Below are positions 9,467 through 19,135 of a DNA stretch of 64,000 nt, piece after piece. Each line of letters opens with the position of its first letter. The first letter of the stretch is position 1. The translations under genes and the position numbers were made by a program. Source of the DNA: Burkholderia sp. D-99 (lineage in GTDB: Bacteria > Pseudomonadota > Gammaproteobacteria > Burkholderiales > Burkholderiaceae); NCBI RefSeq assembly GCF_011605345.1, contig NZ_JAAOXM010000010.1, forward strand, positions 124,001-188,000, in the 5' to 3' direction. Below the pieces are notes generated by a model. The model saw only the letters and a list, made by a program, of their open reading frames with translations, ran no database searches and was not told the origin of the DNA.

Positions 9467-10099
9467 ATGAACATTCTCAATGTCTGGCAGCGCGATTTCC
9501 TGCTGTCCATCGTGCGGCTCGTCGCCGGTGCGTATCCGGTCTGGCATCAGGCGCCGCCATCCCCGACGCAGAAGATCTATTTCTCGAACCACACGAGCCA
9601 CATCGACACGCTCGCGATCCTCGCCGCGCTGCCGCGCAACGTGCGCGCGGTCGTGCGCCCGGTCGCCGCGCGCGACTACTGGGACAGCAGCGACATGAAG
9701 CGCCACATCGCGCAGAAGCTGCTGAACGTCGTGCTGATCGATCGCCATCGCGAATCCGGCGGGGACCCGCTCGACCCGGTGCGCGACGCGCTCAAGCAGG
9801 GCCATTCGATCATCATCTTCCCGGAAGGCACGCGTGGCGCGGAGATCCTGCCGCAGCCGTTCAAGAGCGGGCTGTTCCACCTCGCGACCGAGTTTCCGGA
9901 CGTCGCGCTCGCGCCCGTCTATCTCGAGAACCTGCAACGGATCATGCCGAAGGGTGCGATCTGGCCGGTGCCGCTGATCTGCAAGGTGCACTTCGGCGCG
10001 AACGATGCGCTCGGCGCCCAGGAAGACAAGCCGACGTTCCTCGCCCGCATGCGCGACGCGATCGTCGCGCTCGCGCCGCCGCAGCGGCCGGCCGGCTGA
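9467..10099 (+). CDS. 1-acyl-sn-glycerol-3-phosphate acyltransferase (PlsC family)
   Basis: 210 residues. Motif I of glycerolipid acyltransferases, H-x4-D, is present as NHTSHID (His42, Asp47), and motif III as FPEGTRG (residues 118-124). Such enzymes acylate lysophosphatidic acid to phosphatidic acid, the substrate of the CdsA-like enzyme encoded 37 bp downstream, so these two genes form a coherent pair. No N-terminal membrane helix is obvious, unlike many PlsC proteins, so it may be peripheral. E. coli ynbABCD as I recall it has no such gene, making this an extra member of the module. Confidence 0.9.
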   Translation: MNILNVWQRDFLLSIVRLVAGAYPVWHQAPPSPTQKIYFSNHTSHIDTLAILAALPRNVRAVVRPVAARDYWDSSDMKRHIAQKLLNVVLIDRHRESGGDPLDPVRDALKQGHSIIIFPEGTRGAEILPQPFKSGLFHLATEFPDVALAPVYLENLQRIMPKGAIWPVPLICKVHFGANDALGAQEDKPTFLARMRDAIVALAPPQRPAG

Positions 10100-10136
10100 A
10101 CCCCGCCCCCTCCTCTCCCTTTTTGCGGATATCTCC

Positions 10137-11066
10137 ATGCGAACTCTTTTCTGGGAACTGGTCGCGGGCGTCACGGGCGTGCTCGCCATCGCCACCGTGA
10201 TCGGCGCGATCCTCGGCGCGCGCAGCGGCGGCACGAGCGCGACCATCGTCAACCTGAACCAGCGCATCCGTGCGTGGTGGGCGATGATCGCGATCATGGT
10301 CATCGCGATCAGCCTCGGCAACAACATCACGTATCTCGTGTTCGCCGTGCTGTCCTACCTGACGCTGCGCGAATTCATCACGCTCACGCCGACGACCGCG
10401 AGCGACCACACGACGCTGTTCATCGCGTTCTTCGTCGCGATCCCCGTGCAGTACCTGCTGCTCGGGATCGACTGGTACGGGATGTATTCGATCTTCGTGC
10501 CCGTGCACCTGTTCTTCGCGATGTCGCTCGTGTCGGCGCTCACGCAGGACACGCGCGAATTCCTGAGCCGCAACGCGAAGATCAACTGGGCGCTGATGGT
10601 GTGCGTGTACGGGCTGAGCCACGCGCCGGCCGTGCTGATCCTCGACATTCCGCACTACACGGGGCAGAACGCGCTGCTGCTGTTCTTCTTCCTGTTCGTC
10701 GTGCAGGTCAGCGACGTGCTGCAGTATGTCGTCGGCAAACTGTTCGGGAAGCGCAAGATCGCACCGCAGCTGTCGCCGTCCAAGACGATCGAGGGTTTCG
10801 TCGGCGGCGGACTGCTCGCGACGCTGTGCGGCGCGTCGCTGTATCGCGTGACGCCGTTCAGTTTCGGCGCCGCGTTCGGGATCTCGCTCGCGATCGTGAT
10901 CGCGGGCTTCGTCGGCGGCCTCGTGCTGTCGGCCGTCAAGCGCTCGCTCGGCACCAAGGACTGGGGTTCGATGATCGCGGGCCACGGCGGCATGCTCGAT
11001 CGCGTCGACTCGATCTGCTTCGCCGCGCCGGTGTTCTTCCACCTCGTGCGGTATCTGTACGTGTGA
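10137..11066 (+). CDS. ynbB: YnbB-like phosphatidate cytidylyltransferase (CdsA family)
   Basis: 309-residue polytopic membrane enzyme that makes CDP-diacylglycerol from phosphatidate and CTP. The CDS signature is fully recognisable near the C-terminus: SAVKRSLGTKDWG followed by GHGGMLDRVDS. The ATG at 10137 (MRTLFWELVAG) is chosen because it begins the first membrane segment. It is probably a second, dedicated CdsA for the ynb module rather than the housekeeping enzyme, which normally lies beside frr/dxr/bamA; that is inferred from context. Confidence 0.9.
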   Translation: MRTLFWELVAGVTGVLAIATVIGAILGARSGGTSATIVNLNQRIRAWWAMIAIMVIAISLGNNITYLVFAVLSYLTLREFITLTPTTASDHTTLFIAFFVAIPVQYLLLGIDWYGMYSIFVPVHLFFAMSLVSALTQDTREFLSRNAKINWALMVCVYGLSHAPAVLILDIPHYTGQNALLLFFFLFVVQVSDVLQYVVGKLFGKRKIAPQLSPSKTIEGFVGGGLLATLCGASLYRVTPFSFGAAFGISLAIVIAGFVGGLVLSAVKRSLGTKDWGSMIAGHGGMLDRVDSICFAAPVFFHLVRYLYV

Positions 11067-11070
11067 CGCG

Positions 11071-11091
11071 CGGGCGGCATCGCGCCGCCCG
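11071..11091. terminator. Bidirectional hairpin between convergent genes
   Basis: Perfect 8-bp stem CGGGCGGC / GCCGCCCG with a 5-base loop, followed by ttcctt on the plus strand. It sits between the stop of the CdsA-like gene and the stop of the convergent secreted-protein gene. Confidence 0.65.
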
Positions 11092-11108
11092 TTCCTTCGC
11101 GCGGACGA

Positions 11109-11915
11109 TCAGTATCCTTCGCGCAATACCTTCGGCACGACGTAGCGGCCGCGCGCCGCGTCGAACTTCACCGTGTAGCGCGCGTGGAGGTCCTTGTCGC
11201 CGCGCGAGCCCGTTTCCGTGACGGTCAACGGATAGACGTCGCCGGTGCCGGTCGTGTCGGGCACGATCGTGAACGTCCGGCTCTCGCAATGCGGTTTCGC
11301 GTTCCCGCAATCGAGCGACCCCGTGTTGTCGAGCGCTTCGTTGATGCGCGGCGCCGCTTCGACGATCGCGTTGCCGACCGGCAGCCAGATCGACCGCATC
11401 GCCATCGTATAGCCCTGCAGCGTGACGCCGTCGCCGATCGTGAAGCCGAACAGGTGCGGGCCGTACCGCTCGATGTGCACCGTACCCGGCTCGCCGCGCT
11501 TGCCGGACGCGATATCCGTCTTCTTCACCACCGGTTCGAGCGTCTTGCCGTCCGCCGCGGGCTTCAGCACGTACAGGTCGACGGTGCCCGTCGTGCCTTC
11601 CGAATCCATCCCCGGCATTCCGTTCTGCATGGCCGCGTCGGTCTCGCCGCACACCGCGAGCAGATACCGCGGGCCGTCGGCGGTCGCGACACGCAGCGAC
11701 CCGCACGGCGAATAGATGAAATCGCCCGCGTCCGACTGCCAGCCCTTGCGGTCCGCGCGCCAGTTGCCGTAGCCGTCGTGGAGAAACGTGCGCAGCAGGC
11801 GGTCGGCCGCGGCCGGCTCGACCGCGTGCGCCGCCGCGGGCAACACCGACGCCGGCACCGCGCACGCAACGGACAGCGCCAGACGTCGCAACAGGGGATG
11901 AACGGATGAAATCAT
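11109..11915 (-). CDS. Secreted hypothetical protein
   Basis: 268 residues. It has a clear Sec signal peptide (MISSVHPLLRRLALSVAC..., likely cut after AAAHA, about residue 32), so it is probably periplasmic. The mature part is hydrophilic with paired cysteines (for example CGSLR, CGETD, DCGNAKPHCES) that could form disulfides. I recognise no family. The ATG at 11915 is chosen because it starts the signal peptide; upstream in-frame sequence to 12044 is Arg-rich and overlaps the next gene. It lies 52 bp downstream of the DUF1266 gene on the same strand and may belong to that operon. Confidence 0.75.
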   Translation of the reverse strand: MISSVHPLLRRLALSVACAVPASVLPAAAHAVEPAAADRLLRTFLHDGYGNWRADRKGWQSDAGDFIYSPCGSLRVATADGPRYLLAVCGETDAAMQNGMPGMDSEGTTGTVDLYVLKPAADGKTLEPVVKKTDIASGKRGEPGTVHIERYGPHLFGFTIGDGVTLQGYTMAMRSIWLPVGNAIVEAAPRINEALDNTGSLDCGNAKPHCESRTFTIVPDTTGTGDVYPLTVTETGSRGDKDLHARYTVKFDAARGRYVVPKVLREGY

Positions 11916-11967
11916 GTCGGCGTCGATCGGGATGAAAAGCGGTGCAGGAAACGAACGACCGGCGGCA

Positions 11968-12639
11968 TCACCGTGGCTGCGCGACCGGCTCGGGATCGAA
12001 CGCCGCCAGCCCCGGCCACGCCGCCTGCCCCCACGCACCGTCACCCGGGGCGAGCCAGCGCTGCAGCGTGGCGTCGTCGAACGCCTTGCCGAACGGATCG
12101 GCGCGAAACCCGGCCACCCACTGCTTGCGGCCCGCGACGTATGCGCTACCGAAATCCGTCCAGCTGTCGAAACAATCCTGCGCGCGCTGCGCGTTGAGCA
12201 ACAACACGCGCCATGCGGTGTCCGGCTCGGTCCAGCCCATCAGCATCGCCACGCGCGCGAGGAACGCCATCCGCGCACCGGCGAACGCGAGTGCCGCGCG
12301 CGGGTCGTCGGTCGGCTGCAGCGCATGCAGGTCGGCGCGAAACCACTGCGTCTCGAGCACGCGTGCCAGGTGCGCGCGCGCATCGTCGTCCGTCGCGTCG
12401 GTGCGCAACTCCATCTGGTGCAGCATCTGCGCGCGCAGGAACTTGCGCGACGTGTCGTTCAGGTGGCTCGTATCCGCATCGTCGAAACCCGCGAACCCCG
12501 TCGCTTCCACGTACGGATGCGCGAGCAGCAGCGCCCAGCGCTTGCGGGCGGACAAGGTCGAATGGCGCGCCCCGCGCCGGCGGAAGTAGCGGACGATACG
12601 CCACAGGACGAACAAGGCAACGATCAGTTTGAATATCAT
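11968..12639 (-). CDS. DUF1266 domain protein
   Basis: 223 residues. An N-terminal hydrophobic helix (MIFKLIVALFVLWRIVRYF) acts as a membrane anchor. The C-terminal half matches DUF1266: a Trp-rich region with DCFDSWTDFGSAYVAGRKQW, close to the family's 'W.S...F..GY..GR..W' pattern. The function of this domain is unknown. The start at 12639 lies 13 bp after the stop of the PcfJ-like gene, so it is the third gene of a tight operon. Confidence 0.8.
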   Translation of the reverse strand: MIFKLIVALFVLWRIVRYFRRRGARHSTLSARKRWALLLAHPYVEATGFAGFDDADTSHLNDTSRKFLRAQMLHQMELRTDATDDDARAHLARVLETQWFRADLHALQPTDDPRAALAFAGARMAFLARVAMLMGWTEPDTAWRVLLLNAQRAQDCFDSWTDFGSAYVAGRKQWVAGFRADPFGKAFDDATLQRWLAPGDGAWGQAAWPGLAAFDPEPVAQPR

Positions 12640-12652
12640 GGTCTTCGCCCTG

Positions 12653-13873
12653 TCATTCGCCGGCACTGGCGCCACGCGGCGCGTCGTAGCCGGGCCAGCG
12701 CACGTTCTCGGTTGCAAAGGCGGGCCGTGCGTCGTCCGGCGGTGTGGACGGCACCGCGGGCGCCAGCGTCGCGCGCACCGCGTAACGCACCGAACCGGCA
12801 CGCGGCGGCCGCGCCTGCAACAGTTCGGGCTGCCGCGCGGCAACCAGCCACTCGACGGTCGGCGTCGGCTCGGCGAGCCGCCCGAACAATTGCGGATGGC
12901 GTGCGACGAGCCGTGCTTGCGACGCGGCATCCGCCACGTCCTCGATCCTGCACCACCCCGATGCCGTATGGACGACACCGAGCGCGATGCAGTCGGGCGG
13001 CGTGCGATCCGTCGTCCCCAGCGCATTCAGGCAGGCCAGCACGTCGTCGACATAGCGCTCGACCGGCGGCCGGTTCTGCTTGCCCTTGACCTGATCGACG
13101 TCGAGCCCCCCGTCGGCACGCACCGCGACACTGATCGTGATGTGCGGCTGGCCGCTCGCATCCCGGAAGCTCAGCAGCCGCAGCGTGCGCGCCTCGATCG
13201 CTTCCGCGTAGCGCCCGCCGTAGCCGCCCGCCAGCGCTTGCCGGTCGGCGAACTGGCCGAGGCAATGACGCATCACGTAACTCTCGAACGCCATTTCGGC
13301 GCGCAGCAGCGTACTGTCCGGCAGGAATTCGACGAAGCGCCCGTTCGCGGTTTCACACCACGTGCGCAGCGCATCGGGCTGGCTCTCGCGCCAGCCGCGC
13401 GCGATCCGGGTCGCCATCTCGGCATGCTCGCGCTCCCACATCGCGAGCGCCTGCGGGCAATTGACGCGGTCGAGCTTGCCCTCGAGCCCGGTCCCATTGC
13501 GCGATTCGAGAAACTCGACGAGCGTGGCTTCGAGCGCGAGGAGCTGCGGATCGCCCGGGTCGACCCAGACGACGGGTGCCTGCCTGCCGGCGTCGGCCTC
13601 GCCGATCGTCTTCGCGTCCGCACCGAAGCGCCGCGCGACCCACGCCGGCGGCGCGGCCTGGCCGAGTGCCTGCCGCGCATCGTCGAGCGACCCGATCGTG
13701 CGCGCGGGCTCGAAGTTCGCGACGACATGCCGATAGAAATGGTTGAGCAGCCACGCACACACCGCGTCGGCATCGCCTCGCGCGGTGCTGCGCGCAGCGA
13801 TTGCCGCTTTCAGCGCATCGGCGTTCAACGCGTTGCGCGGCGCATAACCGACCTGCCGACCGACGGCCGTCAT
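12653..13873 (-). CDS. PcfJ-like domain protein
   Basis: 406 residues, cytoplasmic, no signal or membrane segment. Residues about 195-310 resemble the PcfJ family: the conserved MRHCLGQF segment with an invariant His-Cys, then YAEAIEARTLRLLSFRD, then ITISVAVRADGG and VDQVKGKQNRPP. PcfJ proteins occur on conjugative plasmids and in scattered chromosomal loci and have no established biochemical activity. The ATG at 13873 overlaps the upstream stop (ATGA). The assignment rests on pattern memory, so the family call is moderate; the gene itself is certain. Confidence 0.7.
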   Translation of the reverse strand: MTAVGRQVGYAPRNALNADALKAAIAARSTARGDADAVCAWLLNHFYRHVVANFEPARTIGSLDDARQALGQAAPPAWVARRFGADAKTIGEADAGRQAPVVWVDPGDPQLLALEATLVEFLESRNGTGLEGKLDRVNCPQALAMWEREHAEMATRIARGWRESQPDALRTWCETANGRFVEFLPDSTLLRAEMAFESYVMRHCLGQFADRQALAGGYGGRYAEAIEARTLRLLSFRDASGQPHITISVAVRADGGLDVDQVKGKQNRPPVERYVDDVLACLNALGTTDRTPPDCIALGVVHTASGWCRIEDVADAASQARLVARHPQLFGRLAEPTPTVEWLVAARQPELLQARPPRAGSVRYAVRATLAPAVPSTPPDDARPAFATENVRWPGYDAPRGASAGE

Positions 13874-16263
13874 TGCCAGAACTTCCACCAGCGCTTGTTC
13901 GGCGCGGCCGTCGTCGGGCCCGATGCCGGAGGCGGCGCACCGGCCTCGTTGATCCGCCGCTCGATCTCGTCCACCTTCAGGTCGAGCGGTTCGGCGGCGT
14001 GCCGGTTGCCCGCGAGCACACGTTCGTAAAAATACTTCGCGTCCGGCTGGCGCCCCAGTTCGTACGCCGCGTTGCCGGCCCCGAGCAGCACGTCCAGATC
14101 GCGCGACGCGTCGGCCTGCGCACGTGCGGCGTCGTACAGCGCCGACGCCTGGTCCGGATGCGACTCCGCCATGTAGACCGCGAACAACAGGCGGGCCACC
14201 AGTGCCTCGCCGGGCAGGCTGCCGTCGAACTGGTTGTGCTCGCGCTGCCAGCCGACGAGGCGCTCGAGCCAGATCGGCAATTCGTTGCAGCGCTCGACAC
14301 GGTACAGCGCGCGCACCACGTCGCGCACGTACCAGTTCGGCTCGTGCCGGCTGTAGCCGTATTCGGCGGCGTAGTGCCACAACTGCTCGGCGGCTTCGAG
14401 CATCTCGTCGTCCTTGCCCTGGCGGGCAAGCACATAACGAACCCCGTCGTAATGCTCGGCAAACGAACTCGCCGCAATCCCGTTGCGATGCAGGACCAGC
14501 GAGTCGTCGTAACGCTCGACGCCGCGATAGAGGATCGCGAGGTTGTTGCAGAGCATCGAATACAGGTGCGCACACGCATCGTAAGGATGCCCTTTGCCCG
14601 TCTCGAAGAAGCGCTCCATGCACGCGCGGCCCTGCTCGTAGGCGGCGATCCGCAGGCGCTCGAGATCGGCGCGCACCGCCGTCTGTTCCGCGGCCGGCAG
14701 CGCGTCGATCGCCTCCTCGGCCTTATCCTCGATCCAGCCCGCGAATGCGTAGCTCCACAAGCCGCTGCGCAGCGACGGCGGCGGCAGCTTCATCGTGGCG
14801 GCGACACCCAGCGCGCGAATGCGCGCCTCGGTCAGCGTGAACGCGGTGCGGTTGTCGTGCATCTCGCCTTCCTGCGCGGCCGCGAGCAGGCGCGCGGCCT
14901 GGGTCGTCGCGTCGATGCGGCCGGTTTCGCCGTCGTACACCGCCGCGAGCCGGGCGATCCACGGATGGCCGGGCGCGCGCCGCAGTGCGACCTCGCGCGC
15001 GGCGTCGGCGATCGCGTAGCGCAACGCGTCGCCCTCGAGCGAGCCGAGCGCGGCAAAGATCTCGCCATGCGCCGGCGAACGCGCGGCCAGCGCGTCAGGC
15101 CGTTCTGCGCCGAGTTCGACGAGCCGCTCGAGCGTCGGCTGGAAACCGGCCGCGCGCATCGCGCACAACGGCCACCAGACCGACGTGTCGGTCGGCTCGG
15201 CCAGGCGTGCATGGATGATCTGCCCCACCCGGTCGAGCATGCTGCTTTCGATCTGGTACACGTGGAAGAACGCCCGGCGCCCAGCTTCGTCGAAGCGGCC
15301 CGCCTCGAGCAGCCACGGCAGTTCGTATTCGATGAAATCGTCTGAGCCGCCCGACTCGAGGCTGTGGCTCGCCATCTCGCAACGGGCGAGCGCGCCCGCG
15401 AGATCGCCTTGCGCGTGCGCCGCCCGCGCGGCAAGCCGCGCCAGCCTCACCTCGGCTTCGCGGCGCGGCGGCAGCGCCCAGTCGGCAATGCGCGACTCGA
15501 CGGCCTGGCGAATCGTGTCGTACTGCAGCGGTGCGATCTCGATCATCGCCCGGCCGATCCGCAGCCAGTCGTCGGCGTCGATGTCCTGGTCCGCGGCTGC
15601 CGACGCGATGGCAGCCACCGCGGCCTCGGCCGCCGCACGCGCGTCGTCGGCGCGGTCGAGACGCTGCAGTGCCCACGCACGCAGACATTGCCGGTTCGCC
15701 TCGTCCCATGCGCGAAACGTGGCCCGTTCGGCAATCGCGCCGTTCAGCGCATACCGCAGTTCGATCGCGTCGAGCGCGTGCTCCGCATGGTCGTATTCCA
15801 GCGTATCGAAAATGTCTGCGCGGACGAAGTGATCGGCATCGAGCGTCGGCGACGTGCGCACGATGTCGTGCATCTGGCCGATCGCGTGCGTGACGGCGTC
15901 GTTTTCGCCCAGGTGCCGGGCGACCCGCAGCCGGTAGAGCGCGAGTTGCATGCGGATATCGGCTCGCGCGTCGGGTGGCGCCGCGTCGTGCACGCCCGCG
16001 CCGTCGTCGTCGAGCACGGCGCGCGCGGCGGCCGGATCGCCGGCGTGCATCCACAGCGAATGCAGGCGCGCGATCGCGTCGAGCGAATCGGCACGCAACG
16101 GCTGGGCACGCAGCCTTGCCGCAAGGTCGCTCTCGCGGCTCGAATCGCTTTCTTCGAGATCGGCTTCGAGCCGGTTCATCAGCGTGTCGAGCGGCTGGCC
16201 CGTCAGGGTCATCGTTGTCATATCGATATGGGTGTTTGTAGTTGTATTGGCGCTGGGGGTCAT
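13870..16263 (-). CDS. Large helical-repeat (TPR-like) protein
   Basis: About 797 residues, almost wholly helical, with many Ala/Leu/Asp-rich helix pairs and TPR-like segments (for example YDDSLVLHRNGIAASS and YDAARAQADASRDLDVLLGAGNAAYELGR), suggesting a protein-interaction scaffold. No catalytic motif or signal peptide is seen. Start choice is uncertain: ATG 16263 follows GGGGGAG at short spacing, while ATG 16275 and ATG 16221 are alternatives. It is the first gene of the operon with the PcfJ-like and DUF1266 genes and diverges from a luxR-type gene. Confidence 0.72.
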   Translation of the reverse strand: MTPSANTTTNTHIDMTTMTLTGQPLDTLMNRLEADLEESDSSRESDLAARLRAQPLRADSLDAIARLHSLWMHAGDPAAARAVLDDDGAGVHDAAPPDARADIRMQLALYRLRVARHLGENDAVTHAIGQMHDIVRTSPTLDADHFVRADIFDTLEYDHAEHALDAIELRYALNGAIAERATFRAWDEANRQCLRAWALQRLDRADDARAAAEAAVAAIASAAADQDIDADDWLRIGRAMIEIAPLQYDTIRQAVESRIADWALPPRREAEVRLARLAARAAHAQGDLAGALARCEMASHSLESGGSDDFIEYELPWLLEAGRFDEAGRRAFFHVYQIESSMLDRVGQIIHARLAEPTDTSVWWPLCAMRAAGFQPTLERLVELGAERPDALAARSPAHGEIFAALGSLEGDALRYAIADAAREVALRRAPGHPWIARLAAVYDGETGRIDATTQAARLLAAAQEGEMHDNRTAFTLTEARIRALGVAATMKLPPPSLRSGLWSYAFAGWIEDKAEEAIDALPAAEQTAVRADLERLRIAAYEQGRACMERFFETGKGHPYDACAHLYSMLCNNLAILYRGVERYDDSLVLHRNGIAASSFAEHYDGVRYVLARQGKDDEMLEAAEQLWHYAAEYGYSRHEPNWYVRDVVRALYRVERCNELPIWLERLVGWQREHNQFDGSLPGEALVARLLFAVYMAESHPDQASALYDAARAQADASRDLDVLLGAGNAAYELGRQPDAKYFYERVLAGNRHAAEPLDLKVDEIERRINEAGAPPPASGPTTAAPNKRWWKFWQ

Positions 16264-16436
16264 CGACTCCCCCATCTCGGAATCGCGATAGCTTATCAGG
16301 AGACGGTGGCCGTGCGTGGCCTCGCCATTCGGGTCGAGCGGCGTTACGATCTCGTTCTTCATTCCCGGATCCGTTCGATGCGCACGGTGCGCCAGCGCGA
16401 TGCGCATCGACCGGTCCTGCCCGCCCCGGAATACGC

Positions 16437-17228
16437 ATGAACCTCACCTTGCAGGATGTCGCATGGCACCGTTCGGTCGGGCGGCTCATCGAGTCGCTCG
16501 ACCAGCCGGGCTTCTGGCTGGCGCTGATCCGGCTGATCGAGGAATACGTCGCGGTCGACAGCTGGGTCGCGCTGACGTTCGGTGACGGCCGCCCGCAGGT
16601 GTTCGCCGAATGCCCGTACGAAGGCGGCGGCCCCGACCCGCTGTTCCGCGACTACGTGCAGGGGCTGTACCAGCTCGACCCGTTCTACATCGCGAACCGC
16701 GACGCGCCGAAGAGCGGCCTGTTCCGGCTATCTGACGTCGCGCCCGAATGCTTTCGCGATACCGAGTACTACACGCGCTATTTCACGCACAACGTCGTCG
16801 AGGACGAGGTGCAGTTCAACGTCGTGCTCGACGATGCGCGCACGCTGTGCCTGTCGCTCGGCAGCAAGCGGCGCTTCAGCCCCGGGCAGGTTGCACTGCT
16901 CGACCTGATCCGGCCGTGGGTGGCCGGGCTGATGCGGCAGCGGCTCGCGTTCGAGCCCGCGTCCGCGGAACATGCGCCGCCGCGCCGGCCCGGCGCGCAC
17001 GACGGCTTCGAGCAGGCGATGGCGCGGCTCGGCACGCCGCTCACCGCGCGCGAACTCGACGTGATCCGGCTGATCCTGAGCGGCCGCTCGAACAAGGAAA
17101 TCGCGAACAAGCTGTCGATTTCCGCCGAAACGGTCAAGGTGCATCGCCGCAACCTCTACGGGAAGCTCGCGATCAATTCGCAATCGGAGCTGTTTTCACT
17201 GTTCCTGAAGGCGCAGACCGACGGATAG
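16437..17228 (+). CDS. LuxR-family transcriptional regulator
   Basis: 263 residues. The C-terminal LuxR/FixJ helix-turn-helix is clear (TARELDVIRLILSGRSNKEI then ANKLSISAETVKVHRRNLY, about residues 202-245). The N-terminal about 180 residues do not match an autoinducer-binding domain that I can identify with confidence and have no receiver-type Asp site. ATG 16437 is preferred because the upstream in-frame sequence is Arg/Ser-rich and unlike coding. It is transcribed away from the TPR-like operon, so it could regulate that operon, which is untested. Confidence 0.87.
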   Translation: MNLTLQDVAWHRSVGRLIESLDQPGFWLALIRLIEEYVAVDSWVALTFGDGRPQVFAECPYEGGGPDPLFRDYVQGLYQLDPFYIANRDAPKSGLFRLSDVAPECFRDTEYYTRYFTHNVVEDEVQFNVVLDDARTLCLSLGSKRRFSPGQVALLDLIRPWVAGLMRQRLAFEPASAEHAPPRRPGAHDGFEQAMARLGTPLTARELDVIRLILSGRSNKEIANKLSISAETVKVHRRNLYGKLAINSQSELFSLFLKAQTDG

Positions 17229-17278
17229 TGCGCGACGCACGTTCCGCCGGCGCGCGCTCGGCCCTGTGTGCCGCGTTC

Positions 17279-17297
17279 CGGCCGCCGTCGGCGGCCG
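17279..17297. terminator. Hairpin between convergent luxR-type and chemoreceptor genes
   Basis: Perfect 8-bp inverted repeat CGGCCGCC / GGCGGCCG with a 3-base loop, located 50 bp after the LuxR stop and 9 bp from the chemoreceptor stop. There is no T-run, but this type of GC-rich bidirectional hairpin fits convergent gene ends. Confidence 0.5.
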
Positions 17298-17305
17298 CGG
17301 CCGGG

Positions 17306-19135
17306 TCACGCCGATGCCGTCGCGGCCCGGTGCGAACCCGCGAGCTTGAATTCGCCGACCGTCTGCGCGAGCTGCGCCGCCTGCTCGCGCAACAGCGCAG
17401 CGGCCGCGGCCGATTCCTCGACGAGGGCCGCGTTCTGCTGCGTGGAGTGATCGAGCTGCGACACGGCCTGGTTCACCTGCGCGAGCCCGGTGCTCTGCTC
17501 GTTCGCCGCGACCGTCATTTCCGCGATCACGCTGGTGATGCCGCGCACGCCCTCGACGATCTCGTCCATCGTCGCGCCGGCCGTCTGCACGAGCCCCGAA
17601 CCGCCTTCGATCTTCTCGACGGACGACTGGATCAGCTGCTTGATTTCCCGGGCGGCCACCGCGCTGCGTTGCGCGAGCGTGCGCACCTCGCCCGCGACGA
17701 CCGCGAAGCCGCGCCCGTGCTCGTGCGCGCGCGCCGCCTCGACGGCCGCATTCAGCGCGAGGATGTTGGTCTGGAACGCGATGCCGTCGATCACGCCGAT
17801 GATGTTCGAGATCTCGGCCGACGCCTTCGTGATCTCGCCCATCGTCGCGACCACTTCGCTCACCACCGCGCCGCCGCGCACGGCAACGCCCGACGCCGAT
17901 TCCGCCAGCCGGCTCACCTGCGTGGCCGAATCGGCCGAGTTGCGCGCCGTGCCGGCGATCTCCTCGAGCGCCGCCGCCGTCTCCTGCAGGCTCGATGCCG
18001 CATGTTCGGTGCGGCTCGACAGATCCTGGTTACCCTGCGCGATCTCCGCGCTCGCCACGCTCACGGATTCGCTGAATCCGCGTATCTGCAGCAGGATCGC
18101 GCTGATCTTTTCGGCGAACAGGTTGAAGGCGCGCGCGATCTGCGCGGCCTCGTCGCCGCCGTCGGCCGGCAGCCGCTTCGTCAGGTCGCCGCTCCCGCTC
18201 GCGACGTCGGTCAGCGCGTCGCGCACGAGCAGCACGCGCTTGAATGCCGCGTTCGTCAGCGCGCCGACGAGCGCTGCCGCGATGCAGGCGACGACGAGGA
18301 TCGCAATGAGCGTCGTCGTCGCGACGGCCCGCATGCCGGCCGTCACGTCCGACCGGTCGAGCGCGATGACGAGCGACCAGTCCGTCCCGGCGATCGGGCG
18401 CGCGCGGAGCAGCTTGGTCACGCCGTCCACGTCGATCGCCACCGGTTCGGTCACCGTCTGCAGGCTGGCGAGCCGCTCCGGCGTCAGTTCGGGCGACAGC
18501 TCGGCGGCCGGCTTCATGATCAGATCGGTCTTCGCGCCCGCGATCAGGCGCCCGCCCTTGTCAACGAGGAACGCGAAGCTAGACGGCGTCGGGTGCATCG
18601 ATGCGACGATCGCGCTCGCGCGCTCCATGTAGAGGCTCGCCGCGAGCACGCCCTTCAGCGTGCCGCCGCGTACGATCGGTGCGGCGAACGCGAAGGCGGG
18701 CTTGCCGGTCGATGCGTCGCGGTACAACGCCGTGACGACGAGCCGGCCGGCCTCGACCGCCTGCTTGAACCACGGGCGCGCGGTCGGATCGTAGCCGGCC
18801 GCGAGCGGGACGTTCGAGTACGCCGTGCGATCCGGCAAGCCGAGCGTGAGCACCTGGAAACCGCCCGATTTGCCGAGCAGCGTCAGCGCCGGCAGCGGGT
18901 CGCCTTCGCCCGGCGCCAGCGTGTCGGCGAGCGCCTGGGTCTGCTGCGCGCGGCTCGCGACCCACTCGTCGAGCGCGAGCGCGTGGCCGGTCAGGACGGA
19001 CTGCAGGTTCTGGTCGATGGTCGTGTCGTTGTGTTGCTTGACGACGTAGTACACAAGGCCGCCCGTCACGGCCAAAGCCGTGACCACGATGGCGACGCAG
19101 GTCGCCAGAATCCGGGCGCGAATCGATGACAGCAT
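17306..19135 (-). CDS. Methyl-accepting chemotaxis protein (Cache-type sensor)
   Basis: 609-residue inner-membrane chemoreceptor. TM1 is at about residues 9-31, followed by a periplasmic double-Cache-like sensor ([20 protein letters not shown] is typical), and TM2 at about 275-297. A HAMP segment follows ([17 protein letters not shown]), then an MCP signalling domain with the hairpin region [20 protein letters not shown]. Cytoplasmic signalling is through CheA/CheW. There is no C-terminal CheR-binding pentapeptide; the tail ends HRAATASA. The start at 19135 begins MLSSIRARI, directly before TM1. The ligand is unknown. Confidence 0.93.
   Translation of the reverse strand: MLSSIRARILATCVAIVVTALAVTGGLVYYVVKQHNDTTIDQNLQSVLTGHALALDEWVASRAQQTQALADTLAPGEGDPLPALTLLGKSGGFQVLTLGLPDRTAYSNVPLAAGYDPTARPWFKQAVEAGRLVVTALYRDASTGKPAFAFAAPIVRGGTLKGVLAASLYMERASAIVASMHPTPSSFAFLVDKGGRLIAGAKTDLIMKPAAELSPELTPERLASLQTVTEPVAIDVDGVTKLLRARPIAGTDWSLVIALDRSDVTAGMRAVATTTLIAILVVACIAAALVGALTNAAFKRVLLVRDALTDVASGSGDLTKRLPADGGDEAAQIARAFNLFAEKISAILLQIRGFSESVSVASAEIAQGNQDLSSRTEHAASSLQETAAALEEIAGTARNSADSATQVSRLAESASGVAVRGGAVVSEVVATMGEITKASAEISNIIGVIDGIAFQTNILALNAAVEAARAHEHGRGFAVVAGEVRTLAQRSAVAAREIKQLIQSSVEKIEGGSGLVQTAGATMDEIVEGVRGITSVIAEMTVAANEQSTGLAQVNQAVSQLDHSTQQNAALVEESAAAAALLREQAAQLAQTVGEFKLAGSHRAATASA

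Noticed and set aside
9128-10330. 400-residue minus-strand frame opposite the acyltransferase and CdsA-like genes
   Set aside because: Antisense to two genes with intact catalytic motifs.
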